Source: Bacteroidota bacterium (GTDB lineage Bacteria > Bacteroidota > Bacteroidia > Bacteroidales > Prolixibacteraceae). From it: 11,976 bases of DNA. Where the stretch lies: positions 1 through 11,976 of the forward strand of contig JAUYEQ010000343.1 of the NCBI GenBank assembly GCA_030691295.1. The letters run 5' to 3'. The notes below the pieces were generated by a model that saw only the letters and a program-made list of their open reading frames with translations, ran no database searches and had not been told where the DNA came from. The stretch's first letter is position 1. Each line of letters opens with the position of its first letter. The position numbers and the translations under genes are program-made. Shown in pieces: positions 6,092 through 11,976 of this stretch.

Positions 6092-8551
6092 CTAAAATCG
6101 TTCGGTTGAATATCCGTTTTTCTTAAGAAAAGCAAGCAGGTCATTCAAACGGTTATAAAACTTATCGGTACGTTCGGGGGCTGTTCCCAAATGAATCAGC
6201 ATGATGCAGCCATTCAGCCCATGTGGATCTTTCTTCTCAAACGTTTTGATGTCGTTCAGAATGGTTTCCGACGAACGGTAATTTTTCATGTCCGGCGTGG
6301 TATAATCGGCATTGGAGCGGATTCCGGGAGTAAAATTGATTACTTTCAATCCCATTTGTCGGCTCCAGTCCACACTTTCAGCATTGTACCATTCGTACGG
6401 AGGCAGAAATACTGAAGCTTTTTCAGGAGAAATTCCGAAACCGGCCAATCTTTGATAGTTGGCTTTCAGGTCGTCCGCAAACTGTTGCTGCGTGACCAGC
6501 GTGGAATCTCGTTTGGTCCAGTCGGCATACAACAAATGAGCATCGGAATGTGCTCCCAAATAATGTCCATAGGCAATCAAATCCTGAATAAGAGACTTAT
6601 TTTCAGGGTTATTATAAAAAGTTCCGGTAAAGAAAAACGAAGCTTTTGCCTTGTTCTTTTTCAGCGTTTGAGCAATCACCTTTCCCCCTTCAGCATATTC
6701 GTGCGCCGAAAAAATGAGGTAAACTTTCTTCTCTTCCGGATTCATTCTGACCACCGCGCCCTGATTATCAAGCACAACCTGCTTATCTGCTTCTGCTTCG
6801 AGCGACGAAAGCAAATAACTTAAACTGGCGGTTCCATCCATCGTTGGCTCGTTGGTCGAATAGTCGCCCATGTCGTCGTGATAGACCGCCTTTCCGTTTT
6901 GAAAAGCGGCATATTCATCGGGTTCCATTAAGCTTATTCCGATTAAACCATTGTAAATGTGCGAATAAACCGGGCCATCGACCAGTCCGCCAGTAGTGGT
7001 TTCTTTCAGGATATAGGTGAGCGACGAATGAGGAATGGCAGGATAATCGCCGCCAGCCGGAAGTCCGCAAATCATCGAAGTTCCCCACGGATTGCAGCCC
7101 AAAAGCCAGTCGGTTAGCGCCGCTTCCATTTCTTCGTAGCTGTTGTCACCGGTTATTTTGTGGTACAATTTTGCCTGTGTTGCGGCGGCAACTACCAGAT
7201 TATTAGAGCACCAGATAAACGGAACGCCAATCAGGAAAGGATCATTTCCGGCATATTTCTTCAATTGGTCGAGCCCTTGTTTCATCAATCCGGAAAACTG
7301 TCTGGCGATTGCAGGATCGTTGGATTGAGCCAGCAGCGCATGTCCCAGATTCACAAACGGATAAAACTGGTAATGGCGACCACGGTTCAGTTCCATCCAG
7401 GGAGTTACCGGTTCCAGTTCGCCCCAATATTTGGCTTCTTTCTGAAAATCAGTCTGTTTATTCAGAGGAATCAATGTTGCAGCCGCCAATTCCATATCAT
7501 CCACATAGTTATCTTCTTCATAAAAATAGGGTGAAACCACGCAGGCTGTCTGGAAATTTCCCAAATCTGATTTCGCAAAATCCCAGGCTTCGCGCGACTT
7601 TTCGAGCATTTGACCGGCAAACTTTGGGTCCACATTTTTAAATACGGAGGCGCCCAAAGCAAAGGAAGAGGAGAATTTGGCGGCAGATGACGAAACGCCT
7701 GTCGAGCGGTTCTTGTGTTTGCCCAAACCCTGCGACTTTCCGGTCACAAAATACACCGGACGAAACAGCGGCCCCAATCCGTAACTCACGGTATCTTTGT
7801 TTGGAAGGCGAAATCCGCGGTGGTCGCGGTCGTCGGCTATCTGGTTGTACATTTCATTCTTTGCCGGATTCATTTTCATCAGCCATTCCAGTCCCCAGCG
7901 GGCTTCGTCGAGAATATCAGGAATTCCGTTGCTTCCGGGCTTTCCGTTGGCCTGAAACTGATCGCCAAAAGCGGTTGGATTCTGCTGATAAGCAAACAAC
8001 AGCTGATAAGTTGCATTGGCAGACGTGGTGGTATATTGTAGATAATCAGAGGCATCGTGCCAACCTCCGGTCACGTCAATTTGTTCTCCGGTGCGGGTCG
8101 GATGATCGACAATAATTCCGTCGTGCAGGTGACAGGAATCATTCAGGTACGGATTGAAACCGCAACGCTGCTGGCGCATGTAATTCAGGACAAAATCGGC
8201 TGTACCTTTATATACGTCAGTATCAATCCGGAAAGAAGGTGAAACGGCATTTCCGGCTTTCAGGTAATACCCGCCAGACTTGCTGAAGTCGCAAAAATTC
8301 AGCCTAAAAGCACTTTTCTGCCCCCAAACAGCCGCATCAGCAGCTTCTGTTTTACCTTCAAAAACCATTTTTCCTGAAAGAGTTTCAATTAGTTGAAAGC
8401 TTGCAGGTTCGCTGATCTGATCAGAAATAAAAACTGCAACCTTTACTGAATTTGGCAAATAACCAAGTTGATTGATCCGGATAACTCCCGAAGCGGAAAT
8501 CCCCAAAGAAATCAGACAAATCATACCAATCAGGAAAAGTGTTCTCATCAT
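6092..8551 (-). CDS. Secreted GH9 glycoside hydrolase fused to a polysaccharide-deacetylase (NodB)-like domain
   Basis: An 819-residue exported enzyme. Start at ATG 8551; ATG 8548 is equally possible. Residues 1-21 are a signal peptide. Residues about 22-110 form the Ig-like CelD_N domain (IRINQLGYLP at 24-33), typical of GH9 enzymes. The (alpha/alpha)6 catalytic domain spans about 112-590: Asp166 and Asp169 in GGWHDASDY match the GH9 nucleophilic-water base pair of DAGD, LLGCNPWGTSMICG is at 483-496, and Glu568 in DYSTNEPTMDG is the general acid. Residues about 605-819 resemble polysaccharide deacetylases: HSDAH (His668, His672) is metal motif 2, LPPYEW at 716-721 stands for RxPY, and MLIHLGT holds His787. 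Motif 1, normally TFDD, reads FSAHE (614-618). GH9 contains cellulases but also exo-beta-glucosaminidases; beside kinase-murQ an amino-sugar glycan is the better guess. It is first in the leftward series, after a consensus promoter. Confidence 0.88.
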   Translation of the reverse strand: MMRTLFLIGMICLISLGISASGVIRINQLGYLPNSVKVAVFISDQISEPASFQLIETLSGKMVFEGKTEAADAAVWGQKSAFRLNFCDFSKSGGYYLKAGNAVSPSFRIDTDVYKGTADFVLNYMRQQRCGFNPYLNDSCHLHDGIIVDHPTRTGEQIDVTGGWHDASDYLQYTTTSANATYQLLFAYQQNPTAFGDQFQANGKPGSNGIPDILDEARWGLEWLMKMNPAKNEMYNQIADDRDHRGFRLPNKDTVSYGLGPLFRPVYFVTGKSQGLGKHKNRSTGVSSSAAKFSSSFALGASVFKNVDPKFAGQMLEKSREAWDFAKSDLGNFQTACVVSPYFYEEDNYVDDMELAAATLIPLNKQTDFQKEAKYWGELEPVTPWMELNRGRHYQFYPFVNLGHALLAQSNDPAIARQFSGLMKQGLDQLKKYAGNDPFLIGVPFIWCSNNLVVAAATQAKLYHKITGDNSYEEMEAALTDWLLGCNPWGTSMICGLPAGGDYPAIPHSSLTYILKETTTGGLVDGPVYSHIYNGLIGISLMEPDEYAAFQNGKAVYHDDMGDYSTNEPTMDGTASLSYLLSSLEAEADKQVVLDNQGAVVRMNPEEKKVYLIFSAHEYAEGGKVIAQTLKKNKAKASFFFTGTFYNNPENKSLIQDLIAYGHYLGAHSDAHLLYADWTKRDSTLVTQQQFADDLKANYQRLAGFGISPEKASVFLPPYEWYNAESVDWSRQMGLKVINFTPGIRSNADYTTPDMKNYRSSETILNDIKTFEKKDPHGLNGCIMLIHLGTAPERTDKFYNRLNDLLAFLKKNGYSTERF

Positions 8552-8633
8552 ATCGGTTTTTCAGGTTTGGATTCAGAAAATCAGGAAATAAAATTAAGTC
8601 CGATAAAGTTATAAATCAATTGATCAGAGTCAC

Positions 8634-8646
8634 TTCCGAAACGGAA
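8634..8646. promoter_or_regulatory. Inverted repeat in the GH9 leader (possible operator)
   Basis: TTCCG-AAA-CGGAA is a perfect 5-bp-arm inverted repeat in the leader of the GH9 gene, about 30-40 bases downstream of the start point expected from the predicted promoter. A second perfect palindrome, ATCAATTGAT, lies at 8615-8624. Either could bind a regulator, but short palindromes in AT-rich DNA arise by chance. Confidence 0.25.
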
Positions 8647-8680
8647 TTATTTACTTTCGACCTTCATTCTAAACACGAAC

Positions 8681-8711
8681 CAAAAATAGTGTATTTAATG
8701 AATTATACAAA
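8681..8711 (-). promoter_or_regulatory. Predicted Bacteroidota-type promoter for the GH9 gene
   Basis: Read on the minus strand, TTTG (8708-8711) is followed after exactly 19 bases by TATTTTTG (8681-8688). This matches the Bacteroidota housekeeping consensus of a -33 TTTG and a -7 TAnnTTTG box with no mismatch. Transcription should begin around 8674, leaving a leader of about 120 bases before the GH9 start. No other gap of the leftward series showed a full match by eye. Confidence 0.6.
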
Positions 8712-8760
8712 TATTGGTAATACATGTTATATGATACATTTATTTTAAAATCTAATTCCT

Positions 8761-8768
8761 TATATTTA
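8761..8768 (+). promoter_or_regulatory. Weak candidate -7 box for the kinase-murQ genes
   Basis: TATATTTA, one base off TAnnTTTG, lies 28 bases before the kinase start codon, a sensible distance for a short leader. No TTTG is found at the matching upstream spacing, where the sequence is the AT-rich ATTT at 8738-8741. The call rests mainly on position. Confidence 0.3.
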
Positions 8769-8796
8769 CACCGTTAAATTAAAATTCAGCCCCTCG

Positions 8797-9633
8797 ATGA
8801 AATTAATTGCTGACAGCGGATCGACCAAAACAGCCTGGAAACTGATTGAAGCTCCGGGAAAGACAAAGGACATCAAAACTCACGGATTAAACCCGTTTTT
8901 CCGCACCGAAGAAGAGATATTTCAGGAACTGACAAGCTCACTTTCACCTGAAACCGGCACAAACATTCAGGAAATTTATTTTTATGGTGCTGGAGTAGTT
9001 AATGAAGAAAAGGGCAACATTGTGAAAAATGCCCTTGCAAGAATATACCCGCAAGCTACGATTGAAGCACACAGTGATGTTTTGGGTGCAGCCCGTGCTT
9101 TGTTCGGCAACCAATCAGGAATTGCCTGTATTCTGGGAACAGGATCGAATGTGTGCCTGTACGACGGAAAAGAAATCATCGGCGGAGTTTCGCCACTTGG
9201 ATTTATTTTGGGAGACGAAGGTAGTGGCGCCGTGATGGGCCGTAAATTACTGGGCGATTATTTCAAAGAAGTGATGCCGCCGAATTTGCGCGCCGAATTT
9301 GCAAAACAATACAATCTGACATGGGAAGAGGCATTAAACCGTGTTTATCGCAGCGAAAAACCCAATCAGTTTCTGGCGCAGTTTACCCCATTTTTATCGA
9401 AGCACGAAGATTCAGCATACTGCCAGAAGTTTGTGCAGCGTAATTTCATGGAATTCTTCGAGCGAAATGTCAGCCATATTCCGAATTACACCAACTACCC
9501 GATTGGATTTATCGGTTCTGTGGCCTTTTATTTCAGTAAAATACTGAACCATTTGGCCAGCGATTTTGGGTTTAAGGAAACAACAATCATTAAAGATCCG
9601 ATTGACGGATTGGAAAAATATTATAACAACTAA
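8797..9633 (+). CDS. BadF/BadG-type amino-sugar kinase (GlcNAc/MurNAc kinase, MurK-like)
   Basis: A 278-residue cytoplasmic sugar kinase of the ASKHA fold, full length for Bacteroidota members. ATG 8797 places the phosphate-binding loop DSGSTKT at 6-12, as usual. Further marks are YGAG at 63-66, Asp94 in HSDVLGAARAL (expected catalytic base), the second phosphate motif LGTGSN at 113-118, GDEGSG at 139-144 and GSVA at 240-243. Relatives phosphorylate N-acetylglucosamine, glucosamine or N-acetylmuramic acid at position 6. The murQ start codon comes four bases after its stop codon, so the two are surely cotranscribed and the product is most likely MurNAc-6-phosphate, the MurQ substrate. In Tannerella forsythia an equivalent kinase (MurK) is encoded beside MurQ. 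Dual MurNAc/GlcNAc activity is possible; sequence alone does not decide this. Confidence 0.88.
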   Translation: MKLIADSGSTKTAWKLIEAPGKTKDIKTHGLNPFFRTEEEIFQELTSSLSPETGTNIQEIYFYGAGVVNEEKGNIVKNALARIYPQATIEAHSDVLGAARALFGNQSGIACILGTGSNVCLYDGKEIIGGVSPLGFILGDEGSGAVMGRKLLGDYFKEVMPPNLRAEFAKQYNLTWEEALNRVYRSEKPNQFLAQFTPFLSKHEDSAYCQKFVQRNFMEFFERNVSHIPNYTNYPIGFIGSVAFYFSKILNHLASDFGFKETTIIKDPIDGLEKYYNN

Positions 9634-9637
9634 CAGA

Positions 9638-10456
9638 ATGACAACAGAAAGTACCACCGAAGCCGATTCATTGTACAATGATCTGGAAAAAAAATCGGTA
9701 AAAGAGCTTTTATTAAGCATTCACGAAGAAGACAAGAAAATTCTCCCTGCAGTTTACCAAACGATCCCCCAAATTGAAAAGTTGGTTGAACAAACCTATC
9801 AGCGCATGAAAAAAGGCGGACGCTTGTTCTACCTCGGTGCAGGAACCAGCGGACGACTAGGTATATTGGATGCTTCGGAAATTCCACCAACCTTCGGAGT
9901 TGGCCACGATTTGGTAATTGGCCTTATTGCCGGTGGCGACCGTGCCATTCGCAAAGCGGTTGAAATGGCTGAAGACGACGAAGAACAAGGCTGGAAAGAC
10001 CTTGAAAAGTATCAGGTAAATAAGCTGGATACCATTGTTGGAATTGCGGCCTCGGGCCGCACGCCTTACGTGATTGGCGCCGTAAAGAAAGCCCGCACCG
10101 AAGGATTGCTGACCGGCTGTATCGTGAACAACAAAGGCAGTATCCTGGCACAAAGTGTAGAAATTCCGATTGAAGCCATCGTTGGCCCGGAATTTCTGAC
10201 CGGAAGCACGCGGATGAAATCGGGCACTTCGCAAAAGTTAATCCTGAATATGATTACCACTTCACTGATGATTAAACTTGGACGCGTGAAAGGCAACAAG
10301 ATGGTGAACATGCAGTTGACCAACCAAAAACTGATTAACCGCGGAACCCGCATGATTATCGCCGAACTGGGCTACGATGAGGTAAAAGCCAAACGTCTGC
10401 TGCTGTTGCATGGATCGGTAAATGATGTTTTGCTGGCCGAAAAGGATGAAAAATAA
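9638..10456 (+). CDS. murQ: N-acetylmuramic acid 6-phosphate etherase MurQ
   Basis: A 272-residue cytoplasmic SIS-domain lyase that cleaves the D-lactyl ether of MurNAc-6-phosphate, giving GlcNAc-6-phosphate and D-lactate in cell-wall salvage. I start at ATG 9638 (MTTESTTEADSLYNDLEKKS); the frame opens upstream inside the kinase gene but that extension is not MurQ-like. Diagnostic motifs are GAGTSGRLGILDASEIPPTFG at 68-88 with the active-site Glu81, GGDRAIRKAVEMAEDDEEQG at 99-118 with Glu112, and the signature GPEFLTGSTRMKSGTSQK at 183-200. The two glutamates are 31 residues apart, as in Escherichia coli MurQ (83 and 114). The C-terminal region (LLLLHGSVNDVLL) is present, so the protein looks complete and active. 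It is shorter than the E. coli enzyme mainly at the C-terminal end, as usual in this phylum. No hairpin-plus-T-run terminator is visible after the stop. Confidence 0.97.
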   Translation: MTTESTTEADSLYNDLEKKSVKELLLSIHEEDKKILPAVYQTIPQIEKLVEQTYQRMKKGGRLFYLGAGTSGRLGILDASEIPPTFGVGHDLVIGLIAGGDRAIRKAVEMAEDDEEQGWKDLEKYQVNKLDTIVGIAASGRTPYVIGAVKKARTEGLLTGCIVNNKGSILAQSVEIPIEAIVGPEFLTGSTRMKSGTSQKLILNMITTSLMIKLGRVKGNKMVNMQLTNQKLINRGTRMIIAELGYDEVKAKRLLLLHGSVNDVLLAEKDEK

Positions 10457-10591
10457 CGATCAATCAATTTATTTTATTTCAATATTACACCCAATGTTCC
10501 CGGATTCCATTTTTCCGATGCAGCGGCGGTTCGGTTTGTTGGAATGATCGCGGTTGCAGGGATGATTTCATTCACAGGGATGGCGGGGATG

Positions 10592-10655
10592 ATTTTGTTC
10601 GTGGGCATGGCGGGGATGTGTTCGGTTGCGGCGACAATTTTGTTCGTGGGCATGG
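10592..10655. repeat. 19-base direct repeat in the transposase insert
   Basis: ATTTTGTTCGTGGGCATGG occurs at 10592-10610 and 10637-10655. On the coding strand it encodes the repeated MPTNKI peptide. Together with nearby GGGATGG/GGGGATG tracts it marks an expanding low-complexity segment in the middle of the transposase frame. Confidence 0.85.
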
Positions 10656-10683
10656 TAGAGACGCCCAAATTGGGCGTCTCTAC
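10655..10683. repeat. Perfect REP-like palindrome inside the transposase frame
   Basis: The 14-base arm GTAGAGACGCCCAA (10655-10668) is perfectly complementary to TTGGGCGTCTCTAC (10670-10683), with a single central A. It begins with GTAG and ends with CTAC, the tetranucleotide that marks REP elements handled by REP-associated transposases. In the minus-strand frame it encodes VETPNLGVST (residues 121-130). Confidence 0.9.
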
Positions 10684-10702
10684 ACCGGATCGCGTTTCAA
10701 TA

Positions 10703-10750
10703 ACGGATGGCGTCGTTTCAACGGATGGCGTTTCAACGGATGGCGTTTCA
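10703..10750. repeat. Short tandem repeat in the transposase insert
   Basis: Three tandem units: ACGGATGGCGTCGTTTCA (10703-10720, 18 bases) followed by two exact copies of ACGGATGGCGTTTCA (10721-10735 and 10736-10750). The units are multiples of three, so they keep the frame and encode ETPSV / ETTPSV peptides. This suggests slippage or recombination growth of the insert. Confidence 0.9.
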
Positions 10751-11043
10751 ATATACCGTCCATCATCCGGCTTATTGATTATTATTATTCCATGGATATG
10801 ATTGGGCATCACAACAAATTCACCCAATTCAACGAAAGGGAAATGGGTTGGTATTGCATTCCAATATTGTTGGACAATGGTACCGATTTCGGATAAAATC
10901 ATTTGATCATCAACAATTTTACCAAAATAACATTCCCTGTTTTGGGTGCAAATGGTTATAAAATAGGCAGCATTCCATCCATAATCCCAATTTTGCAATC
11001 GGGCAGATGGTATCCGGTATTTATTTTGGAATTTATCAGACAT

Positions 11044-11254
11044 GGTGTTTATACAACAAATTTAAAATTTCGTCCATAATCATTTGAAATGTAACATATT
11101 GTCTTCAAAACTTACGTTCACTCGCAACTTCACGAAGAATTGGAGTTACCCGATGAACTTCCTGCGAAGTATTGCATTCCAAAATTTCAATTTTCTGCCA
11201 ACGAAGCAGTGAAACCCGACTTGGCAGGTTATTTTGCTTTATTGCGTTTGTTTT
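11044..11254. other. AT-rich spacer between transposase remnant and hydrolase
   Basis: No convincing gene, RNA or repeat seen. A plus-strand frame from 11140 (ELPDELPAKYCIPKFQFSANEAVKPDLAGYFALLR) has a natural-looking composition over about 35 residues but then runs antisense into the hydrolase gene and has no family I recognise. It may be a relic of another gene. Confidence 0.4.
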
Positions 11255-11976
11255 TTATTTCCTGTTTAATATTTTCCGGATTCCAGTTTCATAATCTGGA
11301 TTATTTGTCATTCCATTATGTCCTTGTCCAATAAGTGTTATAAGAGTATCCTGACTTTTAAACTGTTTTTTTAGTTTTAATGAGGAGCCGTAATATATTA
11401 CTTCATCGCGGTCTCCATGAAAAATCACAATTGGCATTTTGCAATCTTTAATATACTTGTCAGTCTCAAACTTATATTTTAGCATAAACATTGGTATGAC
11501 AGGAAATGTATGTTGCATCAAATCTGTCAGGCTGAGATAGGGAGCTTGCAGAATCAATAGTTTGGGATTATTTGTTGAAGCTAATTTTGTCGCAAGTCCA
11601 GTCCCAATAGAATAACCTAAAACAATAATTTCATTTTCACTATATGATTTCAACATTTTGTCATACGCAATTTGCACATCTTTAAACATTTGACTTTGAC
11701 TACTAATTGAGCCTTCACTTTTCCCAAAACCACGATAGTCCAACATGAAAACATCAAAATGTAAACTTGTATATATCTTTGCCACTTCTCCCCATGAACT
11801 CAAAGAACCAGCATTTCCATGTAAATAGAATATTAATCCTTTTGAACTGTCGGACTTAAATAATAATCCATTTAGTAACTTCTGATCTTCTGTCTTAATA
11901 TTAATTTCTTCAAAATTTTGATTAAAGCGGAATTGATAGCCCTTGTCCAATTTTTGTGGAAAGAAGTTTAATTTTT
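11255..11976 (-). CDS. Alpha/beta hydrolase (ABHD13/Bem46-like serine hydrolase), 5' end beyond the window
   Basis: Minus-strand frame ending at TAA 11255-11257 and open to the window edge. The in-frame TTG at 11950 is not a convincing start: upstream codons read KLNFFPQKL, matching the FFPEKL segment that follows the N-terminal membrane anchor in this family, so about 30-40 residues are missing. Counting from the TTG codon, the oxyanion segment YLHGNAG is at 42-48, DYRGFGKSEG at 71-80, the nucleophile elbow GYSIG at 112-116 with Ser114, HGDRDEV at 178-184 with Asp182, and GQGHNG at 208-213 with His211; the triad is complete. Substrates of this family are mostly unknown (esters or peptides; often annotated 'alpha/beta hydrolase' or 'S9 family peptidase'). 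The gene is clearly more AT-rich than the salvage cluster and sits beyond a transposase relic, so it is probably unrelated to it. Confidence 0.88.
   Translation of the reverse strand, partial: KLNFFPQKLDKGYQFRFNQNFEEINIKTEDQKLLNGLLFKSDSSKGLIFYLHGNAGSLSSWGEVAKIYTSLHFDVFMLDYRGFGKSEGSISSQSQMFKDVQIAYDKMLKSYSENEIIVLGYSIGTGLATKLASTNNPKLLILQAPYLSLTDLMQHTFPVIPMFMLKYKFETDKYIKDCKMPIVIFHGDRDEVIYYGSSLKLKKQFKSQDTLITLIGQGHNGMTNNPDYETGIRKILNRK

Larger units (their letters stand above)
10474..11043 (-). pseudogene. 3'-truncated REP-associated (Y1/HUH) transposase
   Basis: A 189-residue frame starting at ATG 11043. Residues 1-91 match the N-terminal half of REP-associated tyrosine transposases: YRIPSARLQNWDYGWNAAYFITICTQNRECYFG, then VVMPNHIHGIIIIN with the HUH-type metal-binding His82 and His84. 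After a low-complexity insert (about 92-177) the conserved KWNPGTLGVI block appears, and the frame stops two residues later. The roughly 70-80 residues that normally follow, including the helix with the catalytic tyrosine, are missing, so it should be inactive. The break is 17 bases from the convergent murQ stop, which suggests a deletion or recombination beside murQ. The insert is built from repeats (MPTNKI twice, ETPSV-type units) and one stretch encodes a large palindrome. The start is supported by the family's typical N-terminus; no functional copy is visible in the window. Confidence 0.82.

Noticed and set aside
9566..9637. Upstream extension of murQ overlapping the kinase gene
   Set aside because: MurQ proteins start close to the TEADSLYNDLEKKS segment; the extension is the shifted-frame translation of the kinase C-terminus.
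11140..11334. Small plus-strand ORF (ELPDELPAKYCIPKF...)
   Set aside because: No recognised family, no promoter or ribosome site, and its 3' part is antisense to the hydrolase gene. At best it is a relic.

Overview
The window looks like a chromosomal segment of a Gram-negative Bacteroidota, probably an environmental member of the Bacteroidales/Marinilabiliales. The reasons are the protein families (DUF5009 membrane protein, BadF-type sugar kinase beside MurQ, large 'xanthan lyase-like' secreted protein), the lipoprotein and Sec signals, a promoter matching the Bacteroidota sigma consensus (TTTG-N19-TAnnTTTG), weak Shine-Dalgarno sequences, and AT-rich intergenic regions full of small palindromes. 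The taxonomic call is an inference; no rRNA or marker gene is present.

Layout. About 8.55 kb of minus-strand genes run leftwards from a divergent intergenic region at 8552-8796: a secreted GH9 plus polysaccharide-deacetylase-like fusion (6092-8551), a transglutaminase-like lipoprotein (4148-5653), a sodium:solute symporter (2334-3785), a DUF5009 acyltransferase/transporter-family membrane protein (1116-2228), and the N-terminal third or so of a secreted amidase-like 'xanthan lyase' family protein (1-759, cut by the window edge). From the same divergent region two tightly coupled genes run rightwards: a BadF/N-acetylglucosamine-kinase-like sugar kinase (8797-9633) and MurQ, the MurNAc-6-phosphate etherase (9638-10456). 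Right of murQ lies a 3'-truncated REP-associated (Y1/HUH) transposase on the minus strand (10474-11043), then an AT-rich stretch with a 5'-incomplete alpha/beta hydrolase (11255-11976, minus).

How the genes fit together. MurQ and the kinase define a salvage route for N-acetylmuramic acid and related amino sugars: the kinase makes the 6-phosphate and MurQ removes lactate to give GlcNAc-6-phosphate. The divergent genes would supply the outer part of the route: secreted enzymes acting on cell-wall glycan or peptide (GH9-deacetylase fusion, transglutaminase/protease fold, amidase-like protein) and two candidate inner-membrane transporters (symporter and DUF5009). The pathway assignment of the minus-strand genes is an inference from neighbourhood; their chemistry is supported only at family level.

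The gaps between the minus-strand genes (760-1115, 2229-2333, 3786-4147, 5654-6091) are all occupied by palindromic repeats. Several share a 15-nt box followed or preceded by a hairpin whose stem sequence differs from copy to copy while pairing is kept, and three copies carry an additional long-range pair of arms. A truncated REP-type transposase carrying a perfect 14-bp-arm palindrome inside its reading frame sits in the same window. This repeat system, the divergent catalytic motif of the deacetylase-like domain, and the GH9 fusion in an amino-sugar cluster are the points most worth a second look.
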